This document shows, piece by piece, positions 36,974-49,351 of a stretch of DNA of 64,000 nucleotides. The notes under the pieces are model-generated. The model had not been told where the DNA came from, made no database searches, and worked only from the letters and a program-made list of their open reading frames with translations. Both the position numbers and the translations under genes were made by a program. The DNA is taken from contig NC_092859.1 in NCBI RefSeq assembly GCF_032062135.1, positions 43,478,952 to 43,542,951 on the forward strand, written 5' to 3'. Origin of the DNA: Pyxicephalus adspersus (lineage: Eukaryota > Chordata > Amphibia > Anura > Pyxicephalidae). How positions within the stretch are numbered: the stretch's first letter is position 1; each line of letters begins with the position of its first letter.

Positions 36974-39649
36974 CTCTATTGATGTAAATTTTTGGCACGG
37001 TACCCAGACCTGTGCATTTGGCATGACCAAATTAAGGACCCTACACTTCCAGTTAGATTTGTATTTTAGGCTATATAAGAAGACAGAGAGGAGAAAAAGT
37101 AACAACTAGGGCTCCCATACGACGTTAGAAAACAGGCAAGAACTATGGCAGGGAATCTCATCATGAGAATATTCAGAAGGTAGAAAAAGCCATGTGGTGA
37201 CTTCCATGCTTTATCTATAATCTAAATATATGTTTTGGGTCAACCTTTATTTTATCTCCAAGCAGCCATGACTCCCCAGAAATGTTTAGCTTTAATAACG
37301 CTCCAAAGTGCATATACAATGTACTGCCTATGATCCAAAACTGGAAATGAGCTTTAACAAAACACCCACCCCATACAGATTCTAAACAGTGATGCCACTG
37401 CACTATGCCTTAGCCATGCAAACAAGAAGAGAGTGGCTCAGAGTCCTAGCATGGACCATTTCAAATGCAGCCACAAAACAAAAGTTGACACACAGAGGTG
37501 GGCACGAGGCCAGATCAGCGAGGAATCTCTGAGCAAAGTAAGGCAGTATTCACAACTCTTGGAAACTACAGAGCCTGGATCGAACACCTCACATAACAGA
37601 GTGCCAAAGAACAAGAGAAAACCAGAGGCACACCTACACAGCTCTTTGCTTCAAGCGCTGCACTGATCAATACCAAACAAATGGATCATTGTTTGCTAAA
37701 TTGCCTCTGGTTTTCTATCCTGGCCTTTACTTGTAATGCTCTGTCAAGGCTGAGGGGGTCAAGGGGAGCATGCATAAGCAAAAACCCAAGTGGAAGTGTA
37801 ACCTATACAACAATGCAGAGCTGTTCAGTCAGCTCCTGCCAGAGCCACAGGTACACTGTATGAGCAGCCAAGATTTACTTTTACTGCAACGGCCGTCCCC
37901 ATCTAACCTCAATAGAGATGGTTTGAAAAATACTTCTGATTAGAAAGAAGCAATCATTACATTTAATTTGGCAATACTGCATTTATTCTGGTTCACTGTG
38001 AGCATATTACTGTTAGCTCCATTTAAAGAAGGGTGATTTCTTTTCATTTAAGCCGGGATATATTCTACAGTTACAGAACAGGCAAAAAAATATATGGATT
38101 GTGTCAGTGTGTAACAAAAATACATAACATTAACTAGCTTTAATAATCCTAAAATTGACCTCAGTGCACATATAAGCCACACATTAATAAAGTTTTGTAA
38201 TCTATAATACAACATATAAATGTCCTGGCGTGAAATTTTTTGTAGTTCCTGTACACACCAGGGAAGGGAGAAACTGCATAAGAAAACGACAAACAGTTGA
38301 GCTGCAGTGCCCTGACAAACAACATACTGATAAAGAAAAGAGCACAGTTTGTTTGTCTGCTGATTGCCTTTCACTATCCAGTTACAAGCTGGGGGGTGGA
38401 CAGGACCTGTAAATGTTGCTTAACTGCGGCAAAGAAAAATCAGGTCCCAGACCGGGCAGTATTGTGTGGCAAAGATCTTTAAATTCCAAAACCTTATAGC
38501 GGAAACACAAACCCTAATAAAGTAAGATATCTTCTTTATATGGATTTCAACTACATATTTGTACATTTGCCAAGAGTTTTAAAGTTAACATGTGCTTCCC
38601 ACTTAAGGCAAGGCAACAGATGTACCTAAGATTACTGGAACTCCATTTTATTTTGATAAAACTAGTTGCAGGTTTGCCTTGAAAAGTCAAGTTGTATAAC
38701 TGGAAAGGTACAAGGTAACAACACTCATAGCAGCACTCTCAAATATCATTACCCAAAAAAAGGTCCACCCACAACTGAAATACTACTTTTAGTAGCAGAT
38801 ACAATTTTTCTAATTGAAGAGAGAAAGGTAAGGACTGCATGGAGCTCCTCTGACTTGTATGCAGACTGGATAATCTTCTCTTATTTCCAATGGATACTGG
38901 ACTGCTGCAGGCAACAGCTTCAATTTTTATAAATAAAGCTATGTTGGTCAAGCTCATCTTTGGAGAACATTTAACGTGTGTACAGCTTTCCCCCAATGTC
39001 CTTTATCAATTCACAACCAATTGAAAACTACTGCTGTGCATCCCAATAGAGGAGAGCATAGCAGGGTGCTGCTTGCTTATCCCATGCTCTCCATAGAACA
39101 TAACAGAGCATACAGTGCTATCACGAAAGACAGTTTTCAGTGACAAACATCTAACATCTTTATGGGGCTTTAGAAGAGACACATACACAATGATAATAAG
39201 AAAAGCACCCTTTTATGAGAGTTTTATTTAACCTTGGCCCACTGTATATACAATGGTAAACAATAGGTCTGAAAACAATGGGTCTTTGTGCAGGAATAAC
39301 TTCAACAAGACATTAAAGAAGAAAAGAAAAAAAAAGAGTTCAAGTACAAGAGGAAGATGGTGATTCACAGATCCGTACAAACATCCCTACTTTAGGGAAC
39401 ATCAGTGGAGGAAACAGAGGTCTGGTCCACACTGGATCATCTTAGTCGTTTTGAATCTTTTGTGTCTCACTCACTTGCAGGCTTTGGAAAGCTCTAATCT
39501 TACTCTAATTGGTTTGATGTCCTGGCTAACAAACTGGTATCTGCAGCCAGGAACAGATGGATTAGTGGAAGTGACAGTCAGGAAAGGCGATGGGAAGAGG
39601 AGGGGGCAAAGGCTGGGATATGTGTTACAGAGGTGAGGTTAGGGTGTTA
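36974..39649. other. Intron segment, nothing recognised
   Basis: Unique-looking AT-rich intron. Frames such as 37433-37666 (plus) and 38048-38374 (minus) carry no recognisable domain. Confidence 0.35.
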
Positions 39650-40180
39650 ACTCTATTTGAGCTGATTTCATAAAGAGGATGATCCTTTCCAGGCTCGTGT
39701 TTTCACACCCAGAACAGGGATGCTCACTGGCAGCCCATGCTAAATCCAGAGACACCAGAACAGTCCACAGCCCAGAAGCCTCTGTAACAATGGCAGTTAT
39801 ATTTTGCACCTGAGTCACTGGAGAGCTCTACAAGCAGCAGAGAAGCAAATGCAAGAGCAGGAGAAGTTTTCCGCTAATATGGGTGTGATTCAATTAGCAG
39901 CATTTAACGGGAAATGATTAGATGGGATGGCAAGGTAATGCATTTACAGCCAGGGAGGGCGAGCGTGTTGGGGAACTAACAAGGGATAACCTCACATATT
40001 GGAGATCCAGCAGCCGAAAATGGAATTATGCCCCCAAGGGCTAGAAGCTTCTAATTGAATAAGCTCATAGCAGATAGATGAAGCGGCCCAGATACATCCG
40101 GAGAGGAAAGAGGAGATTGAGGACAAGGGCTGGGGAGATGGGAGTTGATTGGCCTCTCTTTGTGTATAACAATAATCCTT
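39650..40180. promoter_or_regulatory. Candidate intronic regulatory segment, homeodomain-rich
   Basis: A long stretch of balanced composition without repeats. It contains CAATTAG (39891-39897), TGATTAG (about 39915-39921), GGTAATGCATTTACAGCC and CTTCTAATTGAATAAGC, plus GC-richer words such as GGCGAGCGTG. Non-coding. The appearance resembles vertebrate conserved non-coding elements; conservation is untested. Confidence 0.3.
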
Positions 40181-41720
40181 CACTACTTGAAGTTTTATTC
40201 TGACAAGGAGGGGAAAACATGCATGTGCTTCACTGTGCTTATATTAAATGTATAAATATATATTAGGTAAAATGTGTGTGCACATCTTTACAATTTGGTT
40301 GTGGAAATTTTAGTTTATTGTTATTATGTCATAAAGAACTTATATATCACTGTTGCAATGAATTACAAATGGACAGACTGGGCAACAGCTGTATGTTTGC
40401 ACAACTTCTGGTCTCCTCAAAAAAAAAACCAAGAAGATTGGTCATGGGAAGAATGAGTTTACCTGCATGTAGGAAGTACTTTTATCACAGATAATGTTCA
40501 GTGGTCTGCTCATGAGCCATTTATTGGCTCAGTGGGGTAATTATAGGCATAGAGGAGTCTTACAGGAAAAATGAATAATTCAAATTAAATTTGATATTTT
40601 TCATCACTTAAAGTAACAAAAATGAAAGAAGGAAAATATCCTCAATGGATACATAAAAAAAAACAACAGCTTTTTTTTTACACTAAATACACTTTATTCA
40701 TTTGGATATAATGTCAATAGGAAGGAAAATTCACTGGCATAGGCAGTCACCCAGACTTGGGCAACCTCATCCCCAAAAATTGCTCAGTAACAAACTGGCC
40801 AAAGATAAGGTTGTGCCTTTGTAATATTTGGCTAGCTTTCACCTTACTGATCTGTTAAGCAGAAGACAAAGACTGCAGACACCAACACATGTAGCCATTA
40901 GATTAAATTCCTAGTTCAAGTGTTTGAGTTGAATGTTAATTGGCACCATAACTGTAATTGGTAAACATAGGGAAAATATCATAGGACAAGAGCAGATATA
41001 GAGTATCTAATACATGCTGCTCTCATAAGAAACGTCCTGGGTCTGACCAATAAAAGCTGTCTGCATTGGCAGTTTCTCTCCCGTAACCAATGTGTGGCTA
41101 TTAAAATGTATAATTTGTGTACTTCTGCATTAGCAAGGTATAAACCACAACCTGTTTATGAATTTTACAACATGGGATTTGTGAGAATTAACACATCAAT
41201 TACTTTAATTCACATAATTATGACCACTTCCTCTACTAAAAGCTGATTTGTAACAGAACACAGTTCCCTAGAGCCAGGATGAGTCATCTTTAAATTACAT
41301 TTTTTTAAATATGCAAAGTATAGATGTAACTAAATCGCCATCTTGCTGGGGGGGTATCAGTATGGAATAAAACACTAATCATAAATGTATAAAAAAAATC
41401 CTGTTTCTTCTCAAAATGATAATGCACTCTAATATTAATTTAAATTAAAGTAAACCCATCTTCAAATTGAAGTAGTACAAGCCAAAAAGTATGTTCTTGC
41501 TTTGGGTACAGTGGGGAAGGGTTATAAATCTGTTTTTGTCTTTTGTTTTAAGCCTTTGCTCCTACTGGGTATATTTTATAGTGTTTATGAAAACAGAAAG
41601 GGTAATTCTAAAATCTATTATTTTTCATAAGAAGGAAGTGGAAGGGACATATCTCCTCATTCCAGTCATATTAATTGGGATGAGAAGGGCGATGGCCCAT
41701 TATATAGAGGTTATCAGTTT
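40181..41720. other. Intron segment, nothing recognised
   Basis: AT-rich sequence with A- and T-runs (about 40420, 40650-40680). No supported feature. Confidence 0.4.
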
Positions 41721-41721
41721 T

Positions 41722-41744
41722 CTTCCTGTCCATGGGACAGGAAG
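41722..41744. repeat. Perfect 10-bp hairpin (CTTCCTGTCC / GGACAGGAAG)
   Basis: Perfect inverted arms with a 3-nt centre ATG, flanked by TTTT on one side and, after one T, AAAA on the other. I associate CTTCCTGTC/GACAGGAAG hairpins with a dispersed frog repeat, so the surrounding 41490-41990 may be part of such an element. Confidence 0.6.
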
Positions 41745-42906
41745 TAAAAAAATTCCCCAAAAATGAAAACAAATCTATGCAGCGTATGTTGAGACCCTTG
41801 GAGGGGGCCCCAGGGCCAGACTGCTCTGCAATGAAGGGCTACAACTTCACCTTACACAGCCGTGCTGGTCACATCACATAGGCAGATGATATTTCCTTGT
41901 ACAGTTTTGTAGATTTTTCCTTCACCTCCTCACCTACAAATCTGCCTGCCTATGGGACAGTTTGTATTACCACTTCCTACTAATGGCAAATCCCACTGAA
42001 ATAAGTTCAAGCAGGCACGGTAAAGGTGTATGAAACTGCTAAAAAAAAAAATCACAAATATTCAGAAGCTCAGTTCAGAAGTTCACTTATATGAATATCA
42101 ACTGTGTATTTAGCCTGGAGTTCCACTGTAAGCTTTCCATAGAAATCAGGGAACAGTCAGACATGCAGCCTGAAGCATAAACATGAACTTTTGGATCACT
42201 CTAGTATTGATATCTGTGCTATGTAGAAGGGAATGGGTAGGAGAAGGAGACTGGAGCACCAGGGAAAACAGCAATCGAAAAAAGTTTAATATTTAGAATG
42301 CTAAAGCTTTGCCATGGACTGCTTTGTGCTGTGTGCTCAGTATGTATAGCCATTGAAATTTTAACAAAAAATGAGCATCAGCATCATGTCAAGTGTGATC
42401 TATTTTTTTTATTTAAATTTATATATATATGTAAACTATAGAGTGCCGGAAGTCTTCCTATAAATGATGGTGCACAGACCAACTACCTTGATTGTACCTG
42501 ATGCCTTCTATATTCCTGTTTGCAGACAAGTAACATTTTAGTTTAAATCCACTAAAAACAACGCCTAGCCCCAACAATGTCCCCAAGCCTGCGTGGGCAG
42601 CGTTAGGATCTGAAGTAGCTCAAGTCTAAGTTCAGTAATCGTATGTGCCAAAAAAATAATGTCCACTGACAACCTGAATATACTGAATAAGCCATCAATA
42701 AGTTTTTACTCCCCTGATGGCACTACCATATTGCAAGCTGACAATGCCAGGATAAAATGGCTTCAAAATTGTGAAAAATTGTTTCAGGGACCACAAGACA
42801 TTTTCACACATGTATCGGTGCATTGATCCAACTCCCCTAACATCAATACAAGATCTTAGTGAAAAATAAATACAGAAGAGACATTGGGGAAACGTCATCA
42901 ATGGTG
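41745..42906. other. Intron segment, nothing recognised
   Basis: AT-rich sequence with a short (AT)n at about 42420-42430. No supported feature. Confidence 0.4.
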
Positions 42907-42975
42907 GATATATATATAGATAGATATATATAGAGATATAGAGATATAGAGATATAGATATATAGATATATAGAT
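42907..42975. repeat. (AT)n/(AGATAT)n microsatellite
   Basis: Compound repeat of ATAT, GATA and AGATAT units. It produces the Tyr/Ile/Ser-rich low-complexity frames on the minus strand, which are not genes. Confidence 0.93.
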
Positions 42976-45329
42976 GATTTCCATAAACATACATTTAAGT
43001 ATGATAGTATGATAAAATGCAACATTAAATTTAGAATAGTTTCATAATTAAAACTATTTAATAGTGCCCCTTTGATTCTAGGTATGTCGTGCGCTTAAGG
43101 TGGGCATTTCACTTTTGATGTGGTAAAAAAAAAAACCATTGCACTACTGAACTTAATTTAACCCCATATCTAATGAATAGACATTTTAATGAAGATCAAT
43201 AAAAAAAAGGGTATAACACGATGACTTTTTTTACATTTTTTTGCTGACCCACAATGTAATGGAGGCCAGCAGGTCTTATATAGCAATATAATATATGCCC
43301 ATGACAACCATTTACAGTTTAATTACAAGCCACAACACAACACTACCAACAAACATTCAATGTTTTCTAAATACACCAGCTATTTCTTCAACCTAGCAGT
43401 TAAGACGATCTGTTTACAGACAGAAGCAGGCAAATTATTTTTATCAGTCTGTGGTTAATATAACTAATCCCTAGTTAACAATCTCTATCTTCATGTTTAA
43501 GTCCTTCTAAGCTTTCAGCATAAAGACAGGATTAGTGAAGAATCTCCGCTGTGATCTCCCCAAAGAGGACATTTTTCTAATTGGGGTGTACAAGTCTGAG
43601 GGTCAAGCTTACAGGGATGTCCCTAATTATAGACCGGGCAGTTAAAATGATACACTCATTGCCTTTGTCTTGTGATCATGCAAATCATAAAAATAAAGTA
43701 AAATGGCAAAGCTAAATAAAGAAATTAGGAATGTGTACATTGATGGTAGCACCCTCTGACCACTCTTGTGATAAGTTGTATGTGAGGTGCTCCCATATAC
43801 ACATATGTTCATGCCAATAAAAGAGAATGAAATGGGAATACCATGATGACAAGGAATACTGGGAAAGAACATTTGGATCTGCTTATTCTACTTGTTGCTG
43901 GAGATTTAACCTCTTGTTTTCAATCACCTTATTAGACTTTCAAATTGTTAGAAAATCACTATGATTAGCAATTGATTAGCCAATCAGATAGAACAAATGG
44001 GCTACCTATGGACTATGATACACAAGAAGTATGCAGTAGAATCTTGCAGAAACTAATAGCTCATGATCAAAGCATTACGGGATCATGCAAAATTTATTGT
44101 ATGTTTTGCATCCAGCTTAATCTATAAGAAGCCACTTGCTCCATCTGTTTAGTAATCAGTTACTTCTCATAGTAAATCATTGATGGTGATTTTTGTAGCA
44201 TGATTGAGCCTCTGTAGCTTTGGACAGGCTTAGAAGCACACGATTCTGAACAGCTGGGGAATAGCGCAATCATAGACACAGACTGCCTAATGACCTTAGT
44301 AATCCATGCAGCAGATATTCTTCATTACTAGTTTCTTCATTATTAGAAGAAAAAAAAAAGAATTAAATATTTCATTGCATGGAACCTGCCATTCTAAAAG
44401 AATTATATAGAGATCTACCTAAAGTAGGAAAAGTAGAAAAAAGCTGTCAAAACTCTGACCAAAAAATAGCAGGGGATAGTCAGGTTGTTTGATAAACAGT
44501 CACCCTAAAACAAACTTTCCCAAATGAGAAAATCCAAACTGAACTCTAACAGAATTAGAAAAAAGACTAGATATGACATTATTATTTTAGTGTTGTCTGT
44601 GTCCCAAATGAAGATTTAAACTCACTTTCTGCCACAACGACTGGAAGAAAAGGAAAAGAAACTTATAAGCTGTGATTCATATTCTACCTAAAAAACTTTT
44701 GGCTAGAGAAACCGTCACATTGTTGAACTTGGGTTGGTCTATTTCCAGCTCAGACCACAAAAAATCGCATCACAATGCAATGCATGCAGAGCATCTCTCC
44801 TCGAATTACCTTACAGAACCAACAAAGTTGATTTTCAGCATTCTTATGGTGTGTGAAAAATCAAGGTACAATAGATTTCCCATGAATGAGCATTTGAAAG
44901 GTGACTTAATGACTTCTACAGAAATATACTGTTTATAGTACATTAAAGTGCGTATCATACTAAGCAGAATTTTCAATGACAATGTAAAATAATTATTCCT
45001 TACTATTGAAAATGGCACCAGGTATAATGTGTGGATAAAACAGGCAATGATCTCTTCTAAAATATTTCCCTGTATGCAGTAAATTGTCATAAGAACAGTA
45101 TATTTCAATTGTGCATGCAGCAAACAAGGTCACGTGAGTTGGGAGCTCTTGGGATGATGGGACAGCAAAAACAATTGTGAGTTCTGAAGAGAGGAAAGGC
45201 TCATATTTGCCTACCAGAGCTACAGCAGTACATAGTGACATCGATTTGCCTTTCTCTATGCACTAAAAAATGCTTGAGGGAATCATGAACCGAGGAACAT
45301 GAGAAGGAATAATTGTTCTGTCTGTTTAA
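42976..45329. other. Intron segment, nothing recognised
   Basis: AT-rich intron with short A-runs. No repeat family or exon can be supported. Confidence 0.4.
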
Positions 45330-45790
45330 AGGGCACACACAAAGGAGAGCTACTGTCTGCAGTACACAACATTCACTACACTACAAGGCCAGCTGGAGCT
45401 TGAGCTTATGAAAAAGTCATTCTGTAGCTCTGAAAAGAAGCCAGCAAACTCCTCGGAATACATTTTTCATGAAGATACAGCAATACTGGAAAGGTCAGGT
45501 CAACCTATAGCCTGCCATATATCTAACTGAAAATTCACTGTCTCCAAATTGTCCATTGTGACTTCCTTGCATCTCATCTTTCTGAAACCACTGGTTACGG
45601 TTATGCAGCTCTTCACAATAAAGAGACTGAATGTTCCATTTCAGAAGTCATCAAATGAGGCTTGTTAACATCAGTTACATTGATTAACATGGTTAAAAGC
45701 TGGGGCTTAACTCAATTCACAGCAACGCATTAGACAGTGAGTGGAGCAATGGAGGAAGGAAGTTGGAAAGGGCAAAAACTACATGGAAAA
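45330..45790. promoter_or_regulatory. Candidate intronic regulatory segment
   Basis: Non-repetitive mixed-composition stretch with words such as CAGCTGGAGC, TTCCATTTCAGAAGTCATCA and TTACATTGATTAACATGG. No coding frame. Low confidence, based on composition only. Confidence 0.2.
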
Positions 45791-46412
45791 ATACCTTGAA
45801 GAGATTACAGCTATCTACAATCAGGTATATAGGACAAGAGACGTATGACTTTCCTTGGACACAAACACTTTAAGTTTAAACCACATTCACAAGTGATAAA
45901 AAACAAAAAAGTCTTAGCTGAACATTCTCACTTTTGTTAGGAAAGAAAAAGATCTTTTTACTGGAAGGATTTGTACACAGGCTTATACCTTGCAAGGTGG
46001 CTCATAGGAGACTAAAGAATTACTGCAGAAATATACTGATGAATATATATCTCATGTTAAAGCTAATTTTATTTTAAGTAGGGGACGTCAGGCGATTTAT
46101 TGCAGAAGTTCTTGCTGTTGCAATCTTTTACTGCTCTGTATGGTGATCTGTAGGTAAACTCCAAGGCCTGTGGGGAACATAAGTGCTTAGAAACCCTTTA
46201 CATACAACATTTGATCTAGGCCTTGTATGCTGCACTGCATTCTACTCAATCCATGCATATTAGGCCAATAAAAACTATTCATAAGTCACCATGTAATAGA
46301 CCACAAATGCCATTTAAAAAAAAAAAAGTTGTTTGGTTAATTGTATTTTGTATTTCATTCATATAGAGACCAATAAAATTAAAAATAGAGCAATTCATTT
46401 TATCTTACGTTT

Positions 46413-46435
46413 AAAAAAAAAAAAAAAAAAAAAAA
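46413..46435 (+). repeat. A23 homopolymer
   Basis: A run of about 23 A within an A/T-rich patch, without AATAAA at the expected spacing. Confidence 0.9.
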
Positions 46436-46998
46436 CTTAATCCTACTAAAACCTTAATAATTTACCTATTAAGATGTAGTGACCCTGCCCCTTCTGTAAA
46501 CCATTTTCAGTTTTTTTTTTTCTATTTTCATTTCTACTGTTATTTTCCTACCAATTTTTTTATACTATTATTATCTTTCCTCCTGCACAGTTACACAGGC
46601 TCCGGTACTGCAATTATTTATATCTTACTTATGGATTTTGTTCATACACATTGTCAGCTTCTCACAGCATGCATTGGACTATGCTGCAAGTCGGATGGAG
46701 CCTGCCTGGTTTCCTGGATATAATCTAGCCCTTTCCTCTGCAGCCTTACTATCCTTGATCCTTTTATTTATTTCAGATAGTGCAATCAGAGACTCTATCT
46801 CATGTGGGTGTTATTAGAGCTGCCTGTTTTAAGAAGGTATGTACATCCCCCTGCCAGCCAGGTATGAAGTTTTATTTAGTAATTTCATTAGAATTTTAAT
46901 GAGAAGGAAGAGGAGGAACCATGTGCCCATAGTCCCTAAGCTTGTGACATCACAGGCTGGCACGGCCCCTTCCTGGCCTGCAAAGATTGTTTGCCATA

Positions 46999-47048
46999 TG
47001 CTGTAGGCAGGAAATGTATGGGATGTCAAATTACCCCTGCCTACAGCA
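46999..47048. repeat. 13-bp perfect inverted repeat
   Basis: TGCTGTAGGCAGG at 46999-47011 and its exact reverse complement CCTGCCTACAGCA at 47036-47048, with a 24-nt spacer. It may be the core of an unassigned repeat spanning roughly 46640-47170. Confidence 0.85.
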
Positions 47049-47332
47049 CGTGGACGCTAATGTTGGTATCCAAGGAGCTAAAACGCTCATGAGATGAGGG
47101 GAGTCTCTGCCCCTATCCCTCAAAGCCTGGGGTGGCAGAGGGGAGTACATGTCACACGACTGCTGCAAAGAAAAAAAAAAAAAACTGGTATGTGCAGTGC
47201 ATGCATTTTGAGTTTATTACCATGGTTTGCTGGAGCTGTTCTCATTTATCCACTTTTCTAAACACAAAGGGTCACCGAGGATAAATCTATCATATATTTG
47301 AATCTGTTATTTTTCTGGTATTCTCGGACTAA

Positions 47333-47835
47333 CCTCCTGGGCAGTTTATTTCTGTCCAAATTTATGTCTAAATTTATTTTACAGTATAATTTAATAGTAG
47401 TATAATAAAGTTTGAAACACAAAATCATGTCAAAACAAAAAATAAAATTAATAAAAAATTAATTAAAAAAAATATTATGCTCATATTATACTGTAAATTT
47501 TCCGGAAAGACAATGTACTGCTTTTAGAAATATAAATCCACTGTAATGCATTCAATACAGGTATTTTGTATTGAATGCAACACAAAATAATTTGAAATTT
47601 CCACAACTCCCCCAACGCAACGGCAGCATGCACCGACGTCCCTGGGAACTCCCGGGTGACCCACCAGATGCAGAGGATGCCGGCCGGTGGATGCGAGAGG
47701 ACGGGGATCACGAAGGACGCCGACGGACCAGGTAAGGCTCTATTTATCATTGTTTTTCATTGTTTTAGCTACCCAGAGTGTGACTCGGGGTACTGCTTTC
47801 AGCATCTTTTTATACTCCAAGTCACACTGGGGAGG
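47333..47835. mobile_element. piggyBac-like non-autonomous element
   Basis: The ends are CCTCCTGGGCAG on the left and CCTCCCCAGTG inverted on the right, bordered by CTAA (47329-47332) and TTAA (47836-47839), consistent with a TTAA target duplication. The left half is very AT-rich (AATTAATAAAAAATTAATTA); 47620-47730 is GC- and CpG-rich. Paired motifs GTGTGACTCGGGGTACTGC and CCAAGTCACACTGG lie near the right end. AAAGTTTGAAACACAAAATC is a word I recall from abundant ranoid repeats. Non-coding. Confidence 0.65.
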
Positions 47836-47839
47836 TTAA

Positions 47840-49131
47840 AAGGTAGAAAAGAATCTATAAACTGGTATATAAAATGTAGTAACAAAAACATGGGATAGCA
47901 AGCATGTTAATGTGCCATAATTACTTTTAGGGCTCCTTTACACTTATAAGCACATGCCTTGTGATGATAGAGGCATTTTTTCATGATGTATTGGGCACCA
48001 CTCAAAATAGATGGTCAGGTGTACACAATGCATTATTTTCAGTGGGTAATGCCCGAATGAAAGTAACAAGCAATCTAAAATAGAAAAGGGATCCATGATA
48101 AGTCTTACAATCAGAAATATGCATAGGCTCCCTAAAATGCTCCTAAATCCCCCTGTATATTTACCAGAAAGGAACACTGAATCTTTCTGGAATCTTTATT
48201 TCTCCCTCCAACAAAGCCTTATGAAATCAGCAGTATTGTGTTTATTATTATACTGCTTTTACTATATAACCGAGTTTGAGTGAATGATAAGAATAAGCAA
48301 ACATCAAAAGTTGTGAGCTCATATTTTGATTGCAGTCCAATTTAGCTAGTGCTGTACAGAGCTGCAGAGAAGGTAAGGTAAATTTTAGGCTTGTTCTATC
48401 AAATGTACTGCATGCTGTTTTGGGGCCACGTCATATACTTTAAGTGGGATGGCCTTCGTGAATGAAAGGGCATTTGACAACATAAATATCCTGCTGAAAA
48501 CCTTTTATTTATGTTAAGTTTAAAAGTATTTTTAAAGTGTAAGTTTTGTCACTGTTTAAAGAGTCAATCATGAAAATTTTTTTTGGCAATCAAGCCTACT
48601 GATTTCATGTTGTCCCCCTAATTCTGTCCTACATCACTAGAAGAACCATGTTTTAGGATGGGAATTAGAGATAGGGTTCCATAAGCAAAGCCATGCCTTG
48701 GTTTACGATGCTTCAGATTCAGAAAATCTAGTTCGCTTCATTTTTAAAATATTGTAGCCATAAGATTGAAATAGGCTTAGTCTAATAGAAGATCATTGTG
48801 TTGCAGTGAAATGGCAACTGTTAGACTTCATTTTTGTACCACAGTAAATTGCTTTAGTAAAGCTAGGATAACAATCAATTTCATGACCTAAGAAATAATA
48901 TGTGGTCAACCTCTTCTACTTCTGTCTTAACAAGTTGCTGAGCTACATTTCCTCATCACAGTTGCAGAAGCTGTTGTGCTGAAATAGGAAAAATGTTGAA
49001 GTGCTATATGTACTGGAAAACGCGAACATTAAAAGTGAAATGCTACAGACATAGCTACAAAGCAGGCGGCCTGGTGATGGTGCAACAGTGGACAGCGTGA
49101 TTACGAGGCCCTGTTCTCCTCCTGTTCTTAC
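47840..49131. other. Intron segment next to the penultimate exon, nothing recognised
   Basis: AT-rich sequence up to the donor site. If the intron were retained, the reading frame would run about 25 codons past the exon and stop at about 49055. Confidence 0.45.
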
Positions 49132-49351
49132 CAGTTTCGGGATGTTCCATCTCACCGATGCTGCCATCAGGGGTGGTTCTCTCATAGTGGTCTTCTGGGA
49201 GAGCCAGGGGCCCTATTCTTGGCCCAGAGGATGACTTGCTGCTTGGGGTCTCTGATTCCTCTAGGCCGCTGTCATAGTAGCTGTGCTGAGAAGGGTCCTG
49301 GATGTCAGGTGCCTGGTTGGATGTAGAGAACGTCACTCGGCGATGAGGTGC
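49132..49351 (-). CDS. PCDH1: Protocadherin-1, penultimate coding exon with PP1-docking motif
   Basis: This is an internal cytoplasmic exon of the same protocadherin, 220 bp, encoding 73 whole codons plus the first base of a split Asp codon. The acceptor is TTCCGTAG before GCA at 49351 and the donor is G|GTAAGA with intron position 1 at 49131. Reading starts in phase 0: APHRRVTFSTSNQ, then an acidic/Ser block HSYYDSGLEESETPSSKSSS, then LPEDHYERTTPDGS and GEMEHPET. RRVTF is the CM3 motif restricted to delta-1 protocadherins and known to bind protein phosphatase 1 alpha. Joined to the exon at 12467 it gives HPET-D-LRPLPDV, matching the family (human has HPEN-D-LRPLPDV, from memory). The start was chosen by splice site: CAT-CGC-CGA precedes the GTG at 49336 in frame. 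The exon before it is not in the window. Confidence 0.93.

Larger units (their letters stand above)
12468..49131 (-). other. PCDH1: PCDH1 last coding intron, about 36.7 kb
   Basis: This intron is bounded by a GTAAGA donor (49131 downward) and a TTTATAG acceptor (ending 12468) with a polypyrimidine tract at about 12472-12492. It is phase 1, splitting an Asp codon. No other supported exon lies inside it. It hosts most of the repeats listed separately, with SINEs and non-autonomous DNA transposons scattered among AT-rich unique sequence. Its length is long for this position as I remember mammalian PCDH1. Confidence 0.85.

Noticed and set aside
42695..43025. Tyr/Ile/Ser-repeat proteins on the minus strand
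   Set aside because: Direct translation of the (AT)n/(AGATAT)n microsatellite.
49055..49131. Frame extension past the penultimate exon (GKNRRRTG...) as an alternative C-terminus
   Set aside because: The GTAAGA donor matches consensus and the family sequence continues in the downstream exon. The extension is intron read-through unless transcripts show otherwise.
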